Assembly: GCA_001797315.1 (NCBI GenBank)
Contig: MGPC01000029.1
Span: 62,001 to 126,000, forward strand
Length of the DNA: 64,000 nt
Reading direction: 5' to 3'
From: Curvibacter sp. GWA2_64_110
GTDB taxonomy: Bacteria; Pseudomonadota; Gammaproteobacteria; Burkholderiales; Burkholderiaceae_C
The notes below the pieces were generated by a model, which did not search any database, had not been told where the DNA came from, and worked only from the letters and a program-made list of their open reading frames with translations. The translations under genes were made by a program, and so were the position numbers. Positions 52,366-61,847 of the stretch are shown one piece after another (position 1 is the first letter of the stretch; each line of letters begins with the position of its first letter).

Positions 52366-52946
52366 CCTCCCAGCCCTCCTCCCTCCTGCGGCGCGTCCTG
52401 CTGGCCGGCGCAGTTGCCCTGCTGCTGCACGGCACGGCGTCAGCCCAGACCGCACCGCGCGTCAAGCTCGCCACCAGCGCAGGCGACATCGTGCTCGAGC
52501 TCCATCCGGACAAGGCCCCGAAGACGGTGGCCAACTTCCTGCAGTACGTGGCCGAGCGCCAGTACGACGGCACCATCTTCCACCGCGTCATGGACGGCTT
52601 CATGATCCAGGGCGGCGGCTTCACGCCCGACATGCAGCAAAAGCCCACGCGCGAGCCGATCCCGCTGGAGGCCAGCAACGGCCTGAAGAACGACCGCGGC
52701 ACCATTGCCATGGCACGCACCGGCAACCCGAATTCGGCCACGGCACAGTTCTTCATCAACGTGGTCGACAACCGCGGCCTCAACGCCCCCATGCCCGACG
52801 GCTACGGCTATGCCGTCTTCGGCAAGGTAGTGGCCGGCATGGACGTGGTCGACCGGATCCGCACCACGGCCACCGGCAACAAGGGCATGCACCAGAACGT
52901 GCCACTCACCCCCATCCTCATCAACTCTGCGACCCTGCTGAAATAA
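52362..52946 (+). CDS. Periplasmic cyclophilin-type peptidyl-prolyl isomerase
   Basis: A 194-residue exported cyclophilin starting at 52362 within ATGA overlap with the transpeptidase gene. The signal peptide is VLLAGAVALLLHGTASA. Catalytic cyclophilin features: [16 protein letters not shown], the Arg in IFHRV, and AQFFINVVDN. It should assist folding of exported proteins (PpiA-like). Confidence 0.95.
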   Translation: MTSQPSSLLRRVLLAGAVALLLHGTASAQTAPRVKLATSAGDIVLELHPDKAPKTVANFLQYVAERQYDGTIFHRVMDGFMIQGGGFTPDMQQKPTREPIPLEASNGLKNDRGTIAMARTGNPNSATAQFFINVVDNRGLNAPMPDGYGYAVFGKVVAGMDVVDRIRTTATGNKGMHQNVPLTPILINSATLLK

Positions 52947-52958
52947 GAAAGCTGCCCC

Positions 52959-53468
52959 ATGAGCAACCCTCAAGTCGAACTCCACATCGCCGACCTCGGC
53001 GTCATCACGCTCGAACTCGATGCCGCCAAGGCACCGAAATCGGTGGAAAACTTCCTGGCCTATGTCAACAAGGGCCACTACGACCGCACCATCTTCCACC
53101 GCGTCATCCCCGGCTTCATGATCCAGGGCGGCGGCTTCGAGCCCGGCATGAGCCAGAAGGCCAGCGACAAACCGATCGAGAACGAAGCCAACAACGGCCT
53201 GAAGAACGACAAGTACACCATTGCCATGGCCCGTACCAACGACCCGCACTCGGCCTCGTCGCAGTTCTTCATCAACGTGGCCGACAACGGCTTCCTCAAC
53301 CACACCGCCCCCTCGGCCCAGGGCTGGGGTTATGCCGTGTTCGGCAAGGTGGTTGCCGGCACGGACGTGGTCGACAAGATCGCCGCCGTCAAGACCGGCC
53401 AGAAGGGCTACCACGGTGATGTGCCGAAGGACGACGTGGTGATCGAGAAGGCCGTGGCCCTGGCCTGA
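52959..53468 (+). CDS. ppiB: Cytoplasmic cyclophilin PpiB
   Basis: A 169-residue peptidyl-prolyl cis-trans isomerase without a signal peptide, 12 bp after the exported paralogue and strongly similar to it (shared [13 protein letters not shown] and QFFINV segments). The pair probably arose by tandem duplication with gain or loss of the signal peptide. Confidence 0.95.
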   Translation: MSNPQVELHIADLGVITLELDAAKAPKSVENFLAYVNKGHYDRTIFHRVIPGFMIQGGGFEPGMSQKASDKPIENEANNGLKNDKYTIAMARTNDPHSASSQFFINVADNGFLNHTAPSAQGWGYAVFGKVVAGTDVVDKIAAVKTGQKGYHGDVPKDDVVIEKAVALA

Positions 53469-53490
53469 AGGCCGGCCTGACCGCCACCCC

Positions 53491-54303
53491 ATGAACCCGA
53501 CCCCCCCCCGGATCGCGGAGCTCACCGCTCCTGCGGCTTGGCGGGTGGTCGATTTCATTTCCGACCTGCACCTGCAGGCCAGCGAGCCCGCCACGGTAGC
53601 GGCGTGGGAACGCTACATGGCGCACACCCGTGCTGACGCGGTGTTCATCCTGGGCGACCTGTTCGAGGTCTGGGTCGGCGACGATGTGCTGGGCACCAAC
53701 GATACGGAAGCGCAGTTCGAAACGCACTGCGCGCACATCCTGCGCGCCACCGCCGAGCGCAGTGCCGTCTTCTTCATGCACGGCAACCGCGACTTCCTGC
53801 TCGGCGCCGCGTTCGCCCAGGCCGCAGGCCTGCAACTGCTGGCCGACCCCACGGCCCTGAGCTTCGGCCAGCAGCGCTGGCTGCTGACGCACGGCGATGC
53901 GCTGTGCCTGGACGACACCGACTACCTGCAATTCCGTGCCCAGGTGCGCAGCGCCGAATGGCAGGCGACTTTTCTGGCCCAGCCGCTGGCCGAGCGGCGC
54001 GCCATTGCGCGTGGCCTGCGCGCCCAGAGCGAGGCGCGCAAAAGAAGTGGTGCCGTTTACGCCGATGTGGACGCCGCGGCCGCCCGCGACTGGCTGCAAG
54101 CCGCCCAGGCGCGCGAACTGATCCACGGCCACACCCACAAGCCGGCCGACCATGCATTCGGTACGGACCTGCAGCGCCGCGTGCTGAGCGACTGGGACGC
54201 CGCCGCTACACCGCCACGGGCCGAAGTGCTGCGCCTGCGGCTGGGCGGTGATGTCGTGCAGGTCCAGCGCCTGGCCGCCAGCCAGGCCGTGCTGGACCAC
54301 TGA
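53491..54303 (+). CDS. lpxH: UDP-2,3-diacylglucosamine diphosphatase
   Basis: Fourth step of lipid A synthesis: hydrolyses UDP-2,3-diacylglucosamine to lipid X. A 270-residue calcineurin-like metallophosphoesterase with FISDLHLQ (Asp25, His27), GDLFEVWVGDD, MHGNRDFLLG, LTHGDALCLDD and HGHTHKPA, together the two-Mn binding site. It lies 22 bp after ppiB. Confidence 0.95.
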   Translation: MNPTPPRIAELTAPAAWRVVDFISDLHLQASEPATVAAWERYMAHTRADAVFILGDLFEVWVGDDVLGTNDTEAQFETHCAHILRATAERSAVFFMHGNRDFLLGAAFAQAAGLQLLADPTALSFGQQRWLLTHGDALCLDDTDYLQFRAQVRSAEWQATFLAQPLAERRAIARGLRAQSEARKRSGAVYADVDAAAARDWLQAAQARELIHGHTHKPADHAFGTDLQRRVLSDWDAAATPPRAEVLRLRLGGDVVQVQRLAASQAVLDH

Positions 54304-54305
54304 AC

Positions 54306-55109
54306 ATGTGGGGCTGGCTGCGGCGCTTGGGGCGCAGCGCCCGCGCACACCGCGGCATTCCGGATGCGCTGTGGCAAACCACCCTGGGCAATTACCCGTT
54401 TCTGGCTGCTTGCTCCCCGGCAGAGCTGCAGCGCCTGCGCGAGCTCAGCGCCCTCTTCCTGGCCGAGAAAGAGTTTCATGGTGCCCAGGGACTGGCCATT
54501 ACGGATGCCATGGCAGTGGCGATTGCCGCCCAGGCCTGTCTGCCGGTGCTGCACTTCGGCCCCGGCCGCCAGCCGCTGGACTGGTACGACGATTTCGTCG
54601 GCATCGTCGTGCATCCGGACGAAGTGCTGGCGCAACGCGAAGTGATGGATGAGGACGGCGTGGTGCACCACTACGACGAAGTGCTGGCCGGCGAGGCGAT
54701 GCAAGGCGGCCCGGTGATGCTGAGCTGGCAGGATGTGGCTGCCGCCTCCAGCGAGAGCGGCTACAACGTGGTCATCCATGAGTTCGTGCACAAGCTCGAC
54801 CTGCGTGATGGCCAGCCCGACGGCTGCCCGCCTCTGGGCGCCGGCTTCCTGGGAGCCGCCAGTGCGCGCCAGGCACGCGAACACTGGCTGACCACGCTGC
54901 AAGCCAGCTTTGAGGATTTCCACGAACAGGTGATCAAGGCCGAGCGCTTTGGGGCGCCGCCGCCCTGGCTCGACCCTTATGGGGCCGAGGCCATCGACGA
55001 GTTCTTCGCCGTGACCAGCGAAGCCTATTTCGTCAACCGCCCGCAGTTTGCCCGCGACTTCACCGCGCTCGTGCCGCTGTTCGACGCCTTCTACCGGCCC
55101 GGCGCCTGA
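54306..55109 (+). CDS. mtfA: MtfA-family zinc peptidase
   Basis: A 267-residue cytosolic metallopeptidase matching E. coli MtfA (265), which interacts with the glucose-PTS repressor Mlc. The zinc motif is HEFVH (158-162), in VVIHEFVHKLDLRDG. The third ligand is probably the Glu in DEFFAVTSEAYF (about 240). It starts 2 bp after lpxH. The regulatory partner Mlc is not obvious in this group, so the role may differ. Confidence 0.92.
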   Translation: MWGWLRRLGRSARAHRGIPDALWQTTLGNYPFLAACSPAELQRLRELSALFLAEKEFHGAQGLAITDAMAVAIAAQACLPVLHFGPGRQPLDWYDDFVGIVVHPDEVLAQREVMDEDGVVHHYDEVLAGEAMQGGPVMLSWQDVAAASSESGYNVVIHEFVHKLDLRDGQPDGCPPLGAGFLGAASARQAREHWLTTLQASFEDFHEQVIKAERFGAPPPWLDPYGAEAIDEFFAVTSEAYFVNRPQFARDFTALVPLFDAFYRPGA

Positions 55110-55127
55110 CGACGCCGGTCGTGAAGA

Positions 55128-57734
55128 TCAGCGGCGCAACAAGACCTTGAGCACGTTCTGCAGGCGCCGCGCCTGCTCAGGCTCGAAGGCCGAACCCAGC
55201 ACGCGTGCTGCATCCTGGCCCCAGGTCTGCACCGGCGTCGGGTCGTTGCGTCGGGTGAGCAACTGCAGTTGCAGAGCACGACGGGCGTCCAGCGCAGCCG
55301 CCGGTGTCGGCACCTCGGCCGCAATCTCCAGGCGCAGCAAGGCGGTAGCCGCCTCGCCGGAAGCCGCTGCCGACAAGGCTTGGCTCCACAGCGCGCGCAC
55401 CGCCGGCGCGACCCGGCTGCCGAGTTCCTGCGCCGTCGGCAACTGGGCCGCATCGCGCTGCTCCCAGGCTGAGAGCAGATGCGTCAGTGATTCGCCATGC
55501 GCCTGCGCCGCCAGCTTCTTCAGCGCCAGTTGGGCATGCTCCAGCGCCTCGCGCTGGGCACGGAAAGCGGCATCACCCAGACGCGGCTGATCACGGTAGG
55601 ACTCGCGTGGTTCACGCCGGCCACCGCGCTCTGCGCCACGCTCGTCCCGGCGGCCCCCCTCGCGCCGCTCGCCAGGCCGGCCACGGCCCGCCGGTGCGGC
55701 CGGCTCGGCCTTTTTCATGCCGGGACGGTCGTCACCACGCACGGCCACCACCGGCTTGCGCGGTTTGGGCGGCTCGGCAGCGGGTGCCACGGCTTCGCCC
55801 GGCGCTTCTTCCGCTCCTGTTTCTGTAGCAGCTGGCGCAGATTCCACATGGGCTTGAGCCTTTTTTTCCTCTGGAACCGGAGCACCCTCCGAAGCACGCA
55901 GTGCGCTCTCCAGCGCATTCATGGCCGCCCGGATGGTCTGCGCATCACCACCGGCGTTGGCCGCTTCCAGCGCCTTGGCCGCTTCCATCACCTGGCGGTC
56001 GCGCTCGCTCATGGCACTGGTAGCCTTCTCGCGCTCGGCCGTCTTGCGGTTGAAAGCGTCGTCGATCGGCTTGCGGAAAGCATCCCACAGCTTCTGCTCC
56101 TGGCGTCGCTCCAGCGGCACGGCATGGGCTTCGGCCTGCCAGCGCTGCTGCAAGGCCTTGACGGCGTCGATGCGCAACACCGGTGCAGCCCCCAGCACGG
56201 CAGCTTCCTCGATCATGGCCTGGCGGCGCTGCAGACTGGCCTTTTGCACCGCCTCCAGCGGCGCCGCCGCCGCTGCCATGGTGGTTTTCCACAGCGGCTG
56301 CAGCTCGGCAAAGGCCTTTTCGCTCAGGTGGCCGGCCTCGCGCCAGCGCTCGGCAAACTGATGCAGCTCGCGATTGAAGCCTTTCCAGTCATCGCCCGCC
56401 GCGGTCGTGTTCGCCGCCGCCCAGGCCTTCAATTCCTCCACCAGGGCCAGTCGCTTGGCCCGGTGCTCGGCCGCCTCGGCCCGCACCTTGTCCAGCCAGG
56501 CCTCGACCACCTTGTGCGCCTGGTTGCAGGCCTCGTCGAAGCGCTTCCACAGCGCATGGTTGGGCACGCCGCCCTGGTCGGTCTGTTTCCACTGCTCACG
56601 CAAGGCGCGCAGGGTTTCCTGCATCTTGCGCCCGCCCAGGGCCTGGCCCTCGGGCCGGTTCAGCAGCGCTTCGGCCTTGCCCACCAGTTCCTCGCGCAAC
56701 TGGTCGGCGCGCCAGCGCTGCCAGCCTTCGAGTTCGCCGGCCGCCGCCAGGGCCGCATGGACCTGCTTGTCGAGCGCGTCATCGATGTGGCGGCCATGCT
56801 CCTTGAGCGCCTGGCGCAAGTTGGCGGCCGCACCGGTGCTGGCCTTGCCGTGGCCTTCGGCCACTTCCTGCTCCAGTTTTGAGAGCGCCTCGCGCACAGC
56901 CGACGTGGCCTGGGCACGGATTTGAGGGTCAACTTTCAGTTTGGCCGGCTGCGGCGCCGCTTCAGGCGGCAGGCCGCGCGCCTGGCGCAGCTCGTCGGCC
57001 CAGACCGGCACTTGCGGCAAGGTCACCGTTGCATCAGCCGCCGCGGCCACGGCCTGCGCCAGCGCCGCGCTGAAGGCCTCCCACACCAGCGTCAGCTGCC
57101 CGCGCGAGGTTTCCAGCTGCGGCGGAAAACGCGCATCAACGCTGGGCCAGTTGGCATCGCTCGGCAAGGCCGCCGCCTGTTCCTGCCAGTTGGTCACGTC
57201 GGTACGCAAGGCGTCAGCCGCGGCCTGGGCGTCCTTCCACGACTTGGTGGACAGCACCTCGATGCGCTGGGCCAGCAGCACCGCGGCCTCGCGCTGCACC
57301 TGCACGCGATGCTGCAGGTCTTCGATCACCTTGACCCGCTCCGCCAGCTGCACCTTGAGGCCGGCCAGCGGCTCGCGGCTCAGCGGCGCACCGGCCTTGG
57401 CGGCGTCACGCTGCCAGGCCAGGGCATCGGCGATGTTGAGCTTGCCGGCCTCCAGCAGCGCCTGTGCCTTGGCAGACCATTCGGCGGCCATCGCCTCCTG
57501 TCCCTTGGCACGGCGGATGTCGTCCAGGCGCTCGCGCAACAGCTTGGCCGCGCCCTTGTCCTTGACACTGAGTTCCTTGTAGACCGCTTGCAGTTGCTCA
57601 GGTGCCGGTTCGCCGGCCAGCCATTCGCGCACGCGCGCCGCGCGCTCACCCGAGGTGGCGGCAGAAAAAGCGCCGCCGGTGAGGGCGTCGAGTTGTTGAA
57701 GGTCGTTCGGTTTGGCAGGCACGGAGGAGTTCAC
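55128..57734 (-). CDS. DUF349 repeat protein
   Basis: A ~868-residue cytoplasmic protein, largely helical, composed of several DUF349 repeats (W-x-x-A-F-like units around about 230-600, e.g. LRALREQWKQTDQGGVPNHALWKRFDEACN). A charged, Arg/Gly-rich region (about 700-775) with RGRPGERREGG follows, then a C-terminal helical part. The start is unsettled: GTG 57734 is used here because of its position, with GTGs at 57806 and 57722 also possible. A repeat copy (55813-55870) lies in the low-complexity part. DUF349 proteins are conserved in Burkholderiales; function unknown. Confidence 0.85.
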   Translation of the reverse strand: MNSSVPAKPNDLQQLDALTGGAFSAATSGERAARVREWLAGEPAPEQLQAVYKELSVKDKGAAKLLRERLDDIRRAKGQEAMAAEWSAKAQALLEAGKLNIADALAWQRDAAKAGAPLSREPLAGLKVQLAERVKVIEDLQHRVQVQREAAVLLAQRIEVLSTKSWKDAQAAADALRTDVTNWQEQAAALPSDANWPSVDARFPPQLETSRGQLTLVWEAFSAALAQAVAAAADATVTLPQVPVWADELRQARGLPPEAAPQPAKLKVDPQIRAQATSAVREALSKLEQEVAEGHGKASTGAAANLRQALKEHGRHIDDALDKQVHAALAAAGELEGWQRWRADQLREELVGKAEALLNRPEGQALGGRKMQETLRALREQWKQTDQGGVPNHALWKRFDEACNQAHKVVEAWLDKVRAEAAEHRAKRLALVEELKAWAAANTTAAGDDWKGFNRELHQFAERWREAGHLSEKAFAELQPLWKTTMAAAAAPLEAVQKASLQRRQAMIEEAAVLGAAPVLRIDAVKALQQRWQAEAHAVPLERRQEQKLWDAFRKPIDDAFNRKTAEREKATSAMSERDRQVMEAAKALEAANAGGDAQTIRAAMNALESALRASEGAPVPEEKKAQAHVESAPAATETGAEEAPGEAVAPAAEPPKPRKPVVAVRGDDRPGMKKAEPAAPAGRGRPGERREGGRRDERGAERGGRREPRESYRDQPRLGDAAFRAQREALEHAQLALKKLAAQAHGESLTHLLSAWEQRDAAQLPTAQELGSRVAPAVRALWSQALSAAASGEAATALLRLEIAAEVPTPAAALDARRALQLQLLTRRNDPTPVQTWGQDAARVLGSAFEPEQARRLQNVLKVLLRR
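55813..55870 (+). repeat. Interspersed ~60-bp repeat, copy inside the DUF349 gene
   Basis: It starts GCTCCTGTTTCTGTAGC, then GGCGCAGATTCCACATGGGC. Antisense to the gene; it encodes AQAHVESAPAATETGA in the disordered region without a stop. Confidence 0.75.
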
Positions 57735-57834
57735 GTTGAGCTCGGCAGCAAGGTGGATGAATGGGTTGAACCGCGTATTGTCGCCCCGAACGGCGCCCGG
57801 CTTCACGCCTGGCGCATGTTTTTGCGTCAGGCCC

Positions 57835-60800
57835 TCACTTCATTGTCAGGCTGAGTTCGGCGTGAGGGGCCCATTTGCCGTCGGCAACTTCCATCTTGGA
57901 GGCGCCGAGGAACAGGCGATCCTGCCCCAGTTCGCGGCTGCTCAGATAGTCCTTCACCGCCACGCCGCGCGCCTGCGCCAGTTCGCGCATGCGCTCCTCG
58001 GTCACCGGAATGCTGGCCAGGAGCAGCGTCTCCATCTCGATCGGCGGCAGGTCTTTGGCCAAACCCAGCAGGTTGCGCGGCTTGGGAATCCGGGCTCGCC
58101 GGTACACCAGCTTGAGCAACTCCGGCCGCTCGGCCTCAGTGACAGGCGCCACCGTATCGGCCGGCTTGCCGGCCACCACGGCCGCACGCCGCTTTTCGGC
58201 CAGCATCAGTGCGCTCAGCTGTTCCCGTTGATACCCCTCACGTTCGGCCGCCAGGCTGGCGGTTCCGGCCACGGTCATGGTCAACGCCGGACGCTCCTTC
58301 ATCGCCTGTGCCACCTTGTCCAGGTTGGCGCGTGCTTCAGTACCGAGCACCGCCGAGCCGGGCGCGAAATTCACCGTGCCGAGCTCCTCATCTGCCCCGC
58401 CCAGGGCTGAGGCCAGCAGGGCAAACGGCGCCGTGACGGCCTTGGCGATCAGGTTCATGATCACCTTGAAAACGATGCCGCCGAAACTGAACTCGGGATC
58501 GTTGAGCGAGCCGCTGATCGGCAGGTTGATGTCGATCACGCCATTGCTGTCGGCCAGCAGCGCCACAGCCAGCCGCACCGGCAGGCTGTTGGGCGCCCCC
58601 TCGACCGGATCGCCGAAGGCCAACTGGTTGAGCACCAGCTTGTTGCTGGCCACCAGTTGCCCGTCCGGCTGAATCTGGTAGGCCACATCCATGGACAGCT
58701 TGCCGCGCTCGATGCCATGGCCAGCGTACTTCACGCTGTAGGGCGACAACGGCGGCAGTTCCAGATCGCGCATCTTGCCGGTGATGTCCAGCGCCAGCGG
58801 TTTGGCCAGCGGATTGAGCTTGCCCAGGATTTCGATCGTGGCCGTGCCTTCGGCGCGGCCACGCAACTCCAGATCGGCCATGGCCGGTGCCGTGCCGGCT
58901 TCGCCGCTGGCGGGCGCGGAAGAAAATGCGCTGAGTCGGCCGGTCAGCTCGGACAGATCGGCACTGTAATTCGGCTTGATGAAGCGGTCCGAGAACTGGA
59001 CCTTGCCATTGACCAGACTGACCGGGCCCATCTCGATCACCGGCGCCAGCGCGGCGGACTCCACGCTGGCCAGCGCATTTGACGCGGTAGCGGCCGGTGC
59101 CGCAGCAGCCGTCACCGGGGCTGCAACCTCCTCTGCCGGCTTCATGAGGTCCTGAAGATTGATACGTCCGTTCGCGTTGATGACAACACGGGCATAAAAG
59201 TCGCTCAGTGCCGTTTCGGCCACCGCCACGCGGATCGCACGCCCCGGCACGAGCGCCACGGTGAGGCCGCGCAGGCTCAGCGCCTTCCAGCTCAACAGTT
59301 CCTCGCCAACCGGCAAGTCCTGCGCCTGCAACGTCCCTGGCGCGGTGTTGGCACGCAAATCCTCCAACAGCACGTCGCCAGCCAGCCGGAAAACCGGACC
59401 CAGGGCCGTTTGCGCGTAACGGACATTGCCCTTGAAGCCGGCATCGGCCCGCAGCAAGCGGAAGTTGCTCCTGTCCCCCAGATAGGGCGACAGGGCATGC
59501 ACTGGCAAATCAACAGCCTGCACCCTTCCCTGCACCGTCAGCGGTTGCAGCCCCATCTGGCCCACAAAGCTGAATTGGCCCGGATCGCCGCGCCGGCTCC
59601 GCACCCGGGCCGAGACCTTGAGCGGTCCGGGCTTGCGGCTGTCGGTGGCGAATTCCTTGAGTTGCAGCGACAGGGCCGACACATCCAGCAGCACCGGCCG
59701 GGCCTGAGCCCGGTCGGCATAGCGGACCTGGCCACCCTCCAGGGCGGCCTCGTTCACGGCCACACGCCATGGCGCGGCGGCTTGTGAAGGCTTGGTCGCA
59801 ACGGCTGTTGCACGGCCCTCATTTGCAGGGACGCCTGCGGCCGTCTTCGCCGGCATCGTGGCCGGCTGCAACCAGCGCTCGAACATCCAGCGGCCTTCGC
59901 GGTCGCGCTCCACCGCCACGGAGGGCTGGCTGATGGCAAGTTTGGCCAGCGTCACGCTGCGCGCGTCGGGCTTGACCTCGGCACCCTGCACTTCGATCTT
60001 GCTGACCGACAGCGGCCAGTTGCGGTCCGTCCGGCTCTGGGCACCAAGGGTCAGCTGGCTGGCCTCCAGGTGGGGCACCTGCAGCTGCCACTGCGCATCC
60101 TTCCATTGCACGGCCATCTGAGCACTGAGGCGGCCCCCCAGCGTCGGCTCGATGAACTGTGCCGCATAAGGCGCCGCCAGCGCCAAGGGCAAATCCTTGA
60201 GTTCGGCACTGACCGTGGCTGCCTGCTCGGTGGCTTCGCCCTTGAAGCTCAGCCGCGCCGCGCTGGTCTTGGCGGAATGGTTGTTGCGGCCATTACCGGA
60301 TGCCCCCCCTGCCAGCGCCAACGAGCCCGTGAAGGTGGCCGGCTGACGCAAAGGCAGGGCCAATGCCGCCGCATCGAGCGCCAGATCGCGCACCTCGACC
60401 CGGGCGGCAGGCGTCACCGACGCGTCGCTCCAGCGCAGCAGGCCGCCGCGAACCGTGAACTTGGCAAGTGCCAGTTGCCAGGCATCCGCCTGGGCCGTGG
60501 GCTGCCCCTTGCCCCCCTCCTGGGCAACACCTTTCTTGGCAGCCGCCAAGTTCAGCAAATTGATGGTGCCGGCCTTGTCGCGACGGGCCTCTAGCCGCGG
60601 CCCGGTCAGTTCCACCGAGGCCAGCTTGACGATCTGCTCCAGCGGACGGACATCGACCATGTCGACCCGCAAAGCCTCCAGGTCCAGCAGGTCCTGTCCC
60701 TTGGCATCGGCCAGCTGCAAGCCCTTGAGCTCGACCACCCCGCTGAGCCGCACCGCCGGCCGCGACGTCTGTTCGAAATGCAGCCGCACATCCGCCCCCG

Positions 60801-61554
60801 CCACCCCGGCCAGCAGCTTCACTGGCAAACTGGCCGACAGGTAGGGCAGATAAGGCCGCAGATCCAGCCCCGCCAGATGGAGCGTGGCGTCTGTCTTGCG
60901 CGAAGGGGCAAAAGGCGTGGTTTGCGCACTGGAATCGAAACTGCTGCCATTGAGGCGAAAGGCCAGCCGGGGCTCGGTGACGACCTCGCGCCGTGAATCC
61001 AGGCTGCTCAGAAACGGAATGCTGAGGTTCAATTCGCGCACTTCATGCGTGCGGCCGGCACGCTGGTCCACGAAGTCGATAGAACCCGACTGCAAGGCCA
61101 GGTTGTAGAGCGCGAACCGGGGCAACGCTGCCGGCGAATCAGACGGCACCAGCAGACGCGCCAGGATGTCGTCCACGTCATAGTGCCCCGCCCCCAGATG
61201 GGTCAGCCGCAGGTTCATGCCCTCGACCCGCAGCGCATCCACCACCGGCGCCAGCCGCAGCAGAGACTGCAATTCCGCATCCAGGTAGACGCGCTTGATT
61301 TGCAGCTGCGGCGGCGCACCAGCCGCGCCGGCCAGCGTCAGGTCGTCCAGCGTCACTTCCAACGACCAGGGCCGGAACTGCACGGCCCCCAGGCTGACCT
61401 GGCGCCCCGTCTGTTCGCTGGCCAGCTTTTCCAGCTGGGTTTTGATCAGACCGGGCACGATGGCCCAGCCCAGCCCCCACAGCACCCCGATCCCGGCAGC
61501 GACCATGACGGCACGCCGCACCCAATTGTTGTTCTTCACCGATTCGAGCGTCAT
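57835..61554 (-). CDS. DUF748/AsmA-like envelope protein
   Basis: A 1239-residue protein starting at 61554 (MTLESVKNNNW). One N-terminal membrane helix (AVMVAAGIGVLWGLGWAIVPGLI) is followed by a long periplasmic beta-rich chain of AsmA/DUF748 type. Segments LGAVQFRPWSLEVTLDDLTLAG, LSPYLGDRSNFRL and the ending SPYSVKYAGHGIERGKLSMDVAYQI...SGSLNDPEFSFGGIVFKVI are characteristic. The final ~150 residues (from EELGTVNFAPGSAVL) resemble an OmpA-like peptidoglycan-binding region. Relatives span the envelope and may move lipids (known for AsmA-like proteins; inferred). The upstream structured RNA may control it. Confidence 0.9.
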   Translation of the reverse strand: MTLESVKNNNWVRRAVMVAAGIGVLWGLGWAIVPGLIKTQLEKLASEQTGRQVSLGAVQFRPWSLEVTLDDLTLAGAAGAPPQLQIKRVYLDAELQSLLRLAPVVDALRVEGMNLRLTHLGAGHYDVDDILARLLVPSDSPAALPRFALYNLALQSGSIDFVDQRAGRTHEVRELNLSIPFLSSLDSRREVVTEPRLAFRLNGSSFDSSAQTTPFAPSRKTDATLHLAGLDLRPYLPYLSASLPVKLLAGVAGADVRLHFEQTSRPAVRLSGVVELKGLQLADAKGQDLLDLEALRVDMVDVRPLEQIVKLASVELTGPRLEARRDKAGTINLLNLAAAKKGVAQEGGKGQPTAQADAWQLALAKFTVRGGLLRWSDASVTPAARVEVRDLALDAAALALPLRQPATFTGSLALAGGASGNGRNNHSAKTSAARLSFKGEATEQAATVSAELKDLPLALAAPYAAQFIEPTLGGRLSAQMAVQWKDAQWQLQVPHLEASQLTLGAQSRTDRNWPLSVSKIEVQGAEVKPDARSVTLAKLAISQPSVAVERDREGRWMFERWLQPATMPAKTAAGVPANEGRATAVATKPSQAAAPWRVAVNEAALEGGQVRYADRAQARPVLLDVSALSLQLKEFATDSRKPGPLKVSARVRSRRGDPGQFSFVGQMGLQPLTVQGRVQAVDLPVHALSPYLGDRSNFRLLRADAGFKGNVRYAQTALGPVFRLAGDVLLEDLRANTAPGTLQAQDLPVGEELLSWKALSLRGLTVALVPGRAIRVAVAETALSDFYARVVINANGRINLQDLMKPAEEVAAPVTAAAAPAATASNALASVESAALAPVIEMGPVSLVNGKVQFSDRFIKPNYSADLSELTGRLSAFSSAPASGEAGTAPAMADLELRGRAEGTATIEILGKLNPLAKPLALDITGKMRDLELPPLSPYSVKYAGHGIERGKLSMDVAYQIQPDGQLVASNKLVLNQLAFGDPVEGAPNSLPVRLAVALLADSNGVIDINLPISGSLNDPEFSFGGIVFKVIMNLIAKAVTAPFALLASALGGADEELGTVNFAPGSAVLGTEARANLDKVAQAMKERPALTMTVAGTASLAAEREGYQREQLSALMLAEKRRAAVVAGKPADTVAPVTEAERPELLKLVYRRARIPKPRNLLGLAKDLPPIEMETLLLASIPVTEERMRELAQARGVAVKDYLSSRELGQDRLFLGASKMEVADGKWAPHAELSLTMK

Positions 61555-61620
61555 GCGACTGAGTTTTGACCGGCCGGCGGCAAAGGTCAATTCTCAAGCT
61601 GAAAAAAGTTTGACGGAAGG

Positions 61621-61672
61621 TAAAAACAAGAAAGCCCGGACGGTCGGCCTGCAGCCTGCCCGCCGGGCTTGA
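61621..61672 (-). terminator. Rho-independent terminator ending the candidate RNA
   Basis: AAGCCCGG/CCGGGCTT (61663-61670 with 61632-61639), extended by a GG/CC pair, followed on the minus strand by TCTTGTTTTT. It is clearly directional to the minus strand. It lies 67 bp upstream of the DUF748 start. Confidence 0.8.
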
Positions 61673-61841
61673 CGGCTGGCACGAGGCCCATGCCGTCTGG
61701 GTGACGCATAGGGGAGAGTCGAGTCCCCCATGCGCAGGAGGCAAGAGATTGCCTCCATGAATCGCCGGGTTCTGTCAGTCCAGAACACCCCATCCGGATG
61801 TAGACCGCTTACTACCGACAAGATCGCCTGATGTGACAGGC
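61621..61841 (-). ncRNA. Candidate ~220-nt structured RNA (sRNA or leader) upstream of DUF748 gene
   Basis: Minus-strand unit between a promoter (61875-61848) and a terminator. Five well-formed hairpins follow one another: GCCTG/CAGGC (61826-61841), GTTCTG/CAGAAC (61769-61786), GGAGGCAA/TTGCCTCC with a four-base loop (61737-61756), CGCAT.GGGG/CCCC.ATGCG (61705-61734) and GACGGC/GCCGTC (61671-61697). Longer pairings such as GGGTG/CACCC would close the middle three into a multiloop. No protein is encoded. I do not recognise it as tmRNA, SRP RNA, RNase P RNA or a riboswitch I can place; 6S RNA cannot be excluded by eye. It could end as a free RNA or regulate DUF748 as a leader. Confidence 0.55.
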
Positions 61842-61847
61842 CTTCTC

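Noticed and set aside
61621-61841. CRISPR array or RNase P RNA in the hairpin-rich region
   Set aside because: The hairpins differ in sequence and spacing, so it is not CRISPR. An ACAGAACCCGGC string recalls the 3' end of RNase P RNA, but none of the other conserved RNase P blocks is present.
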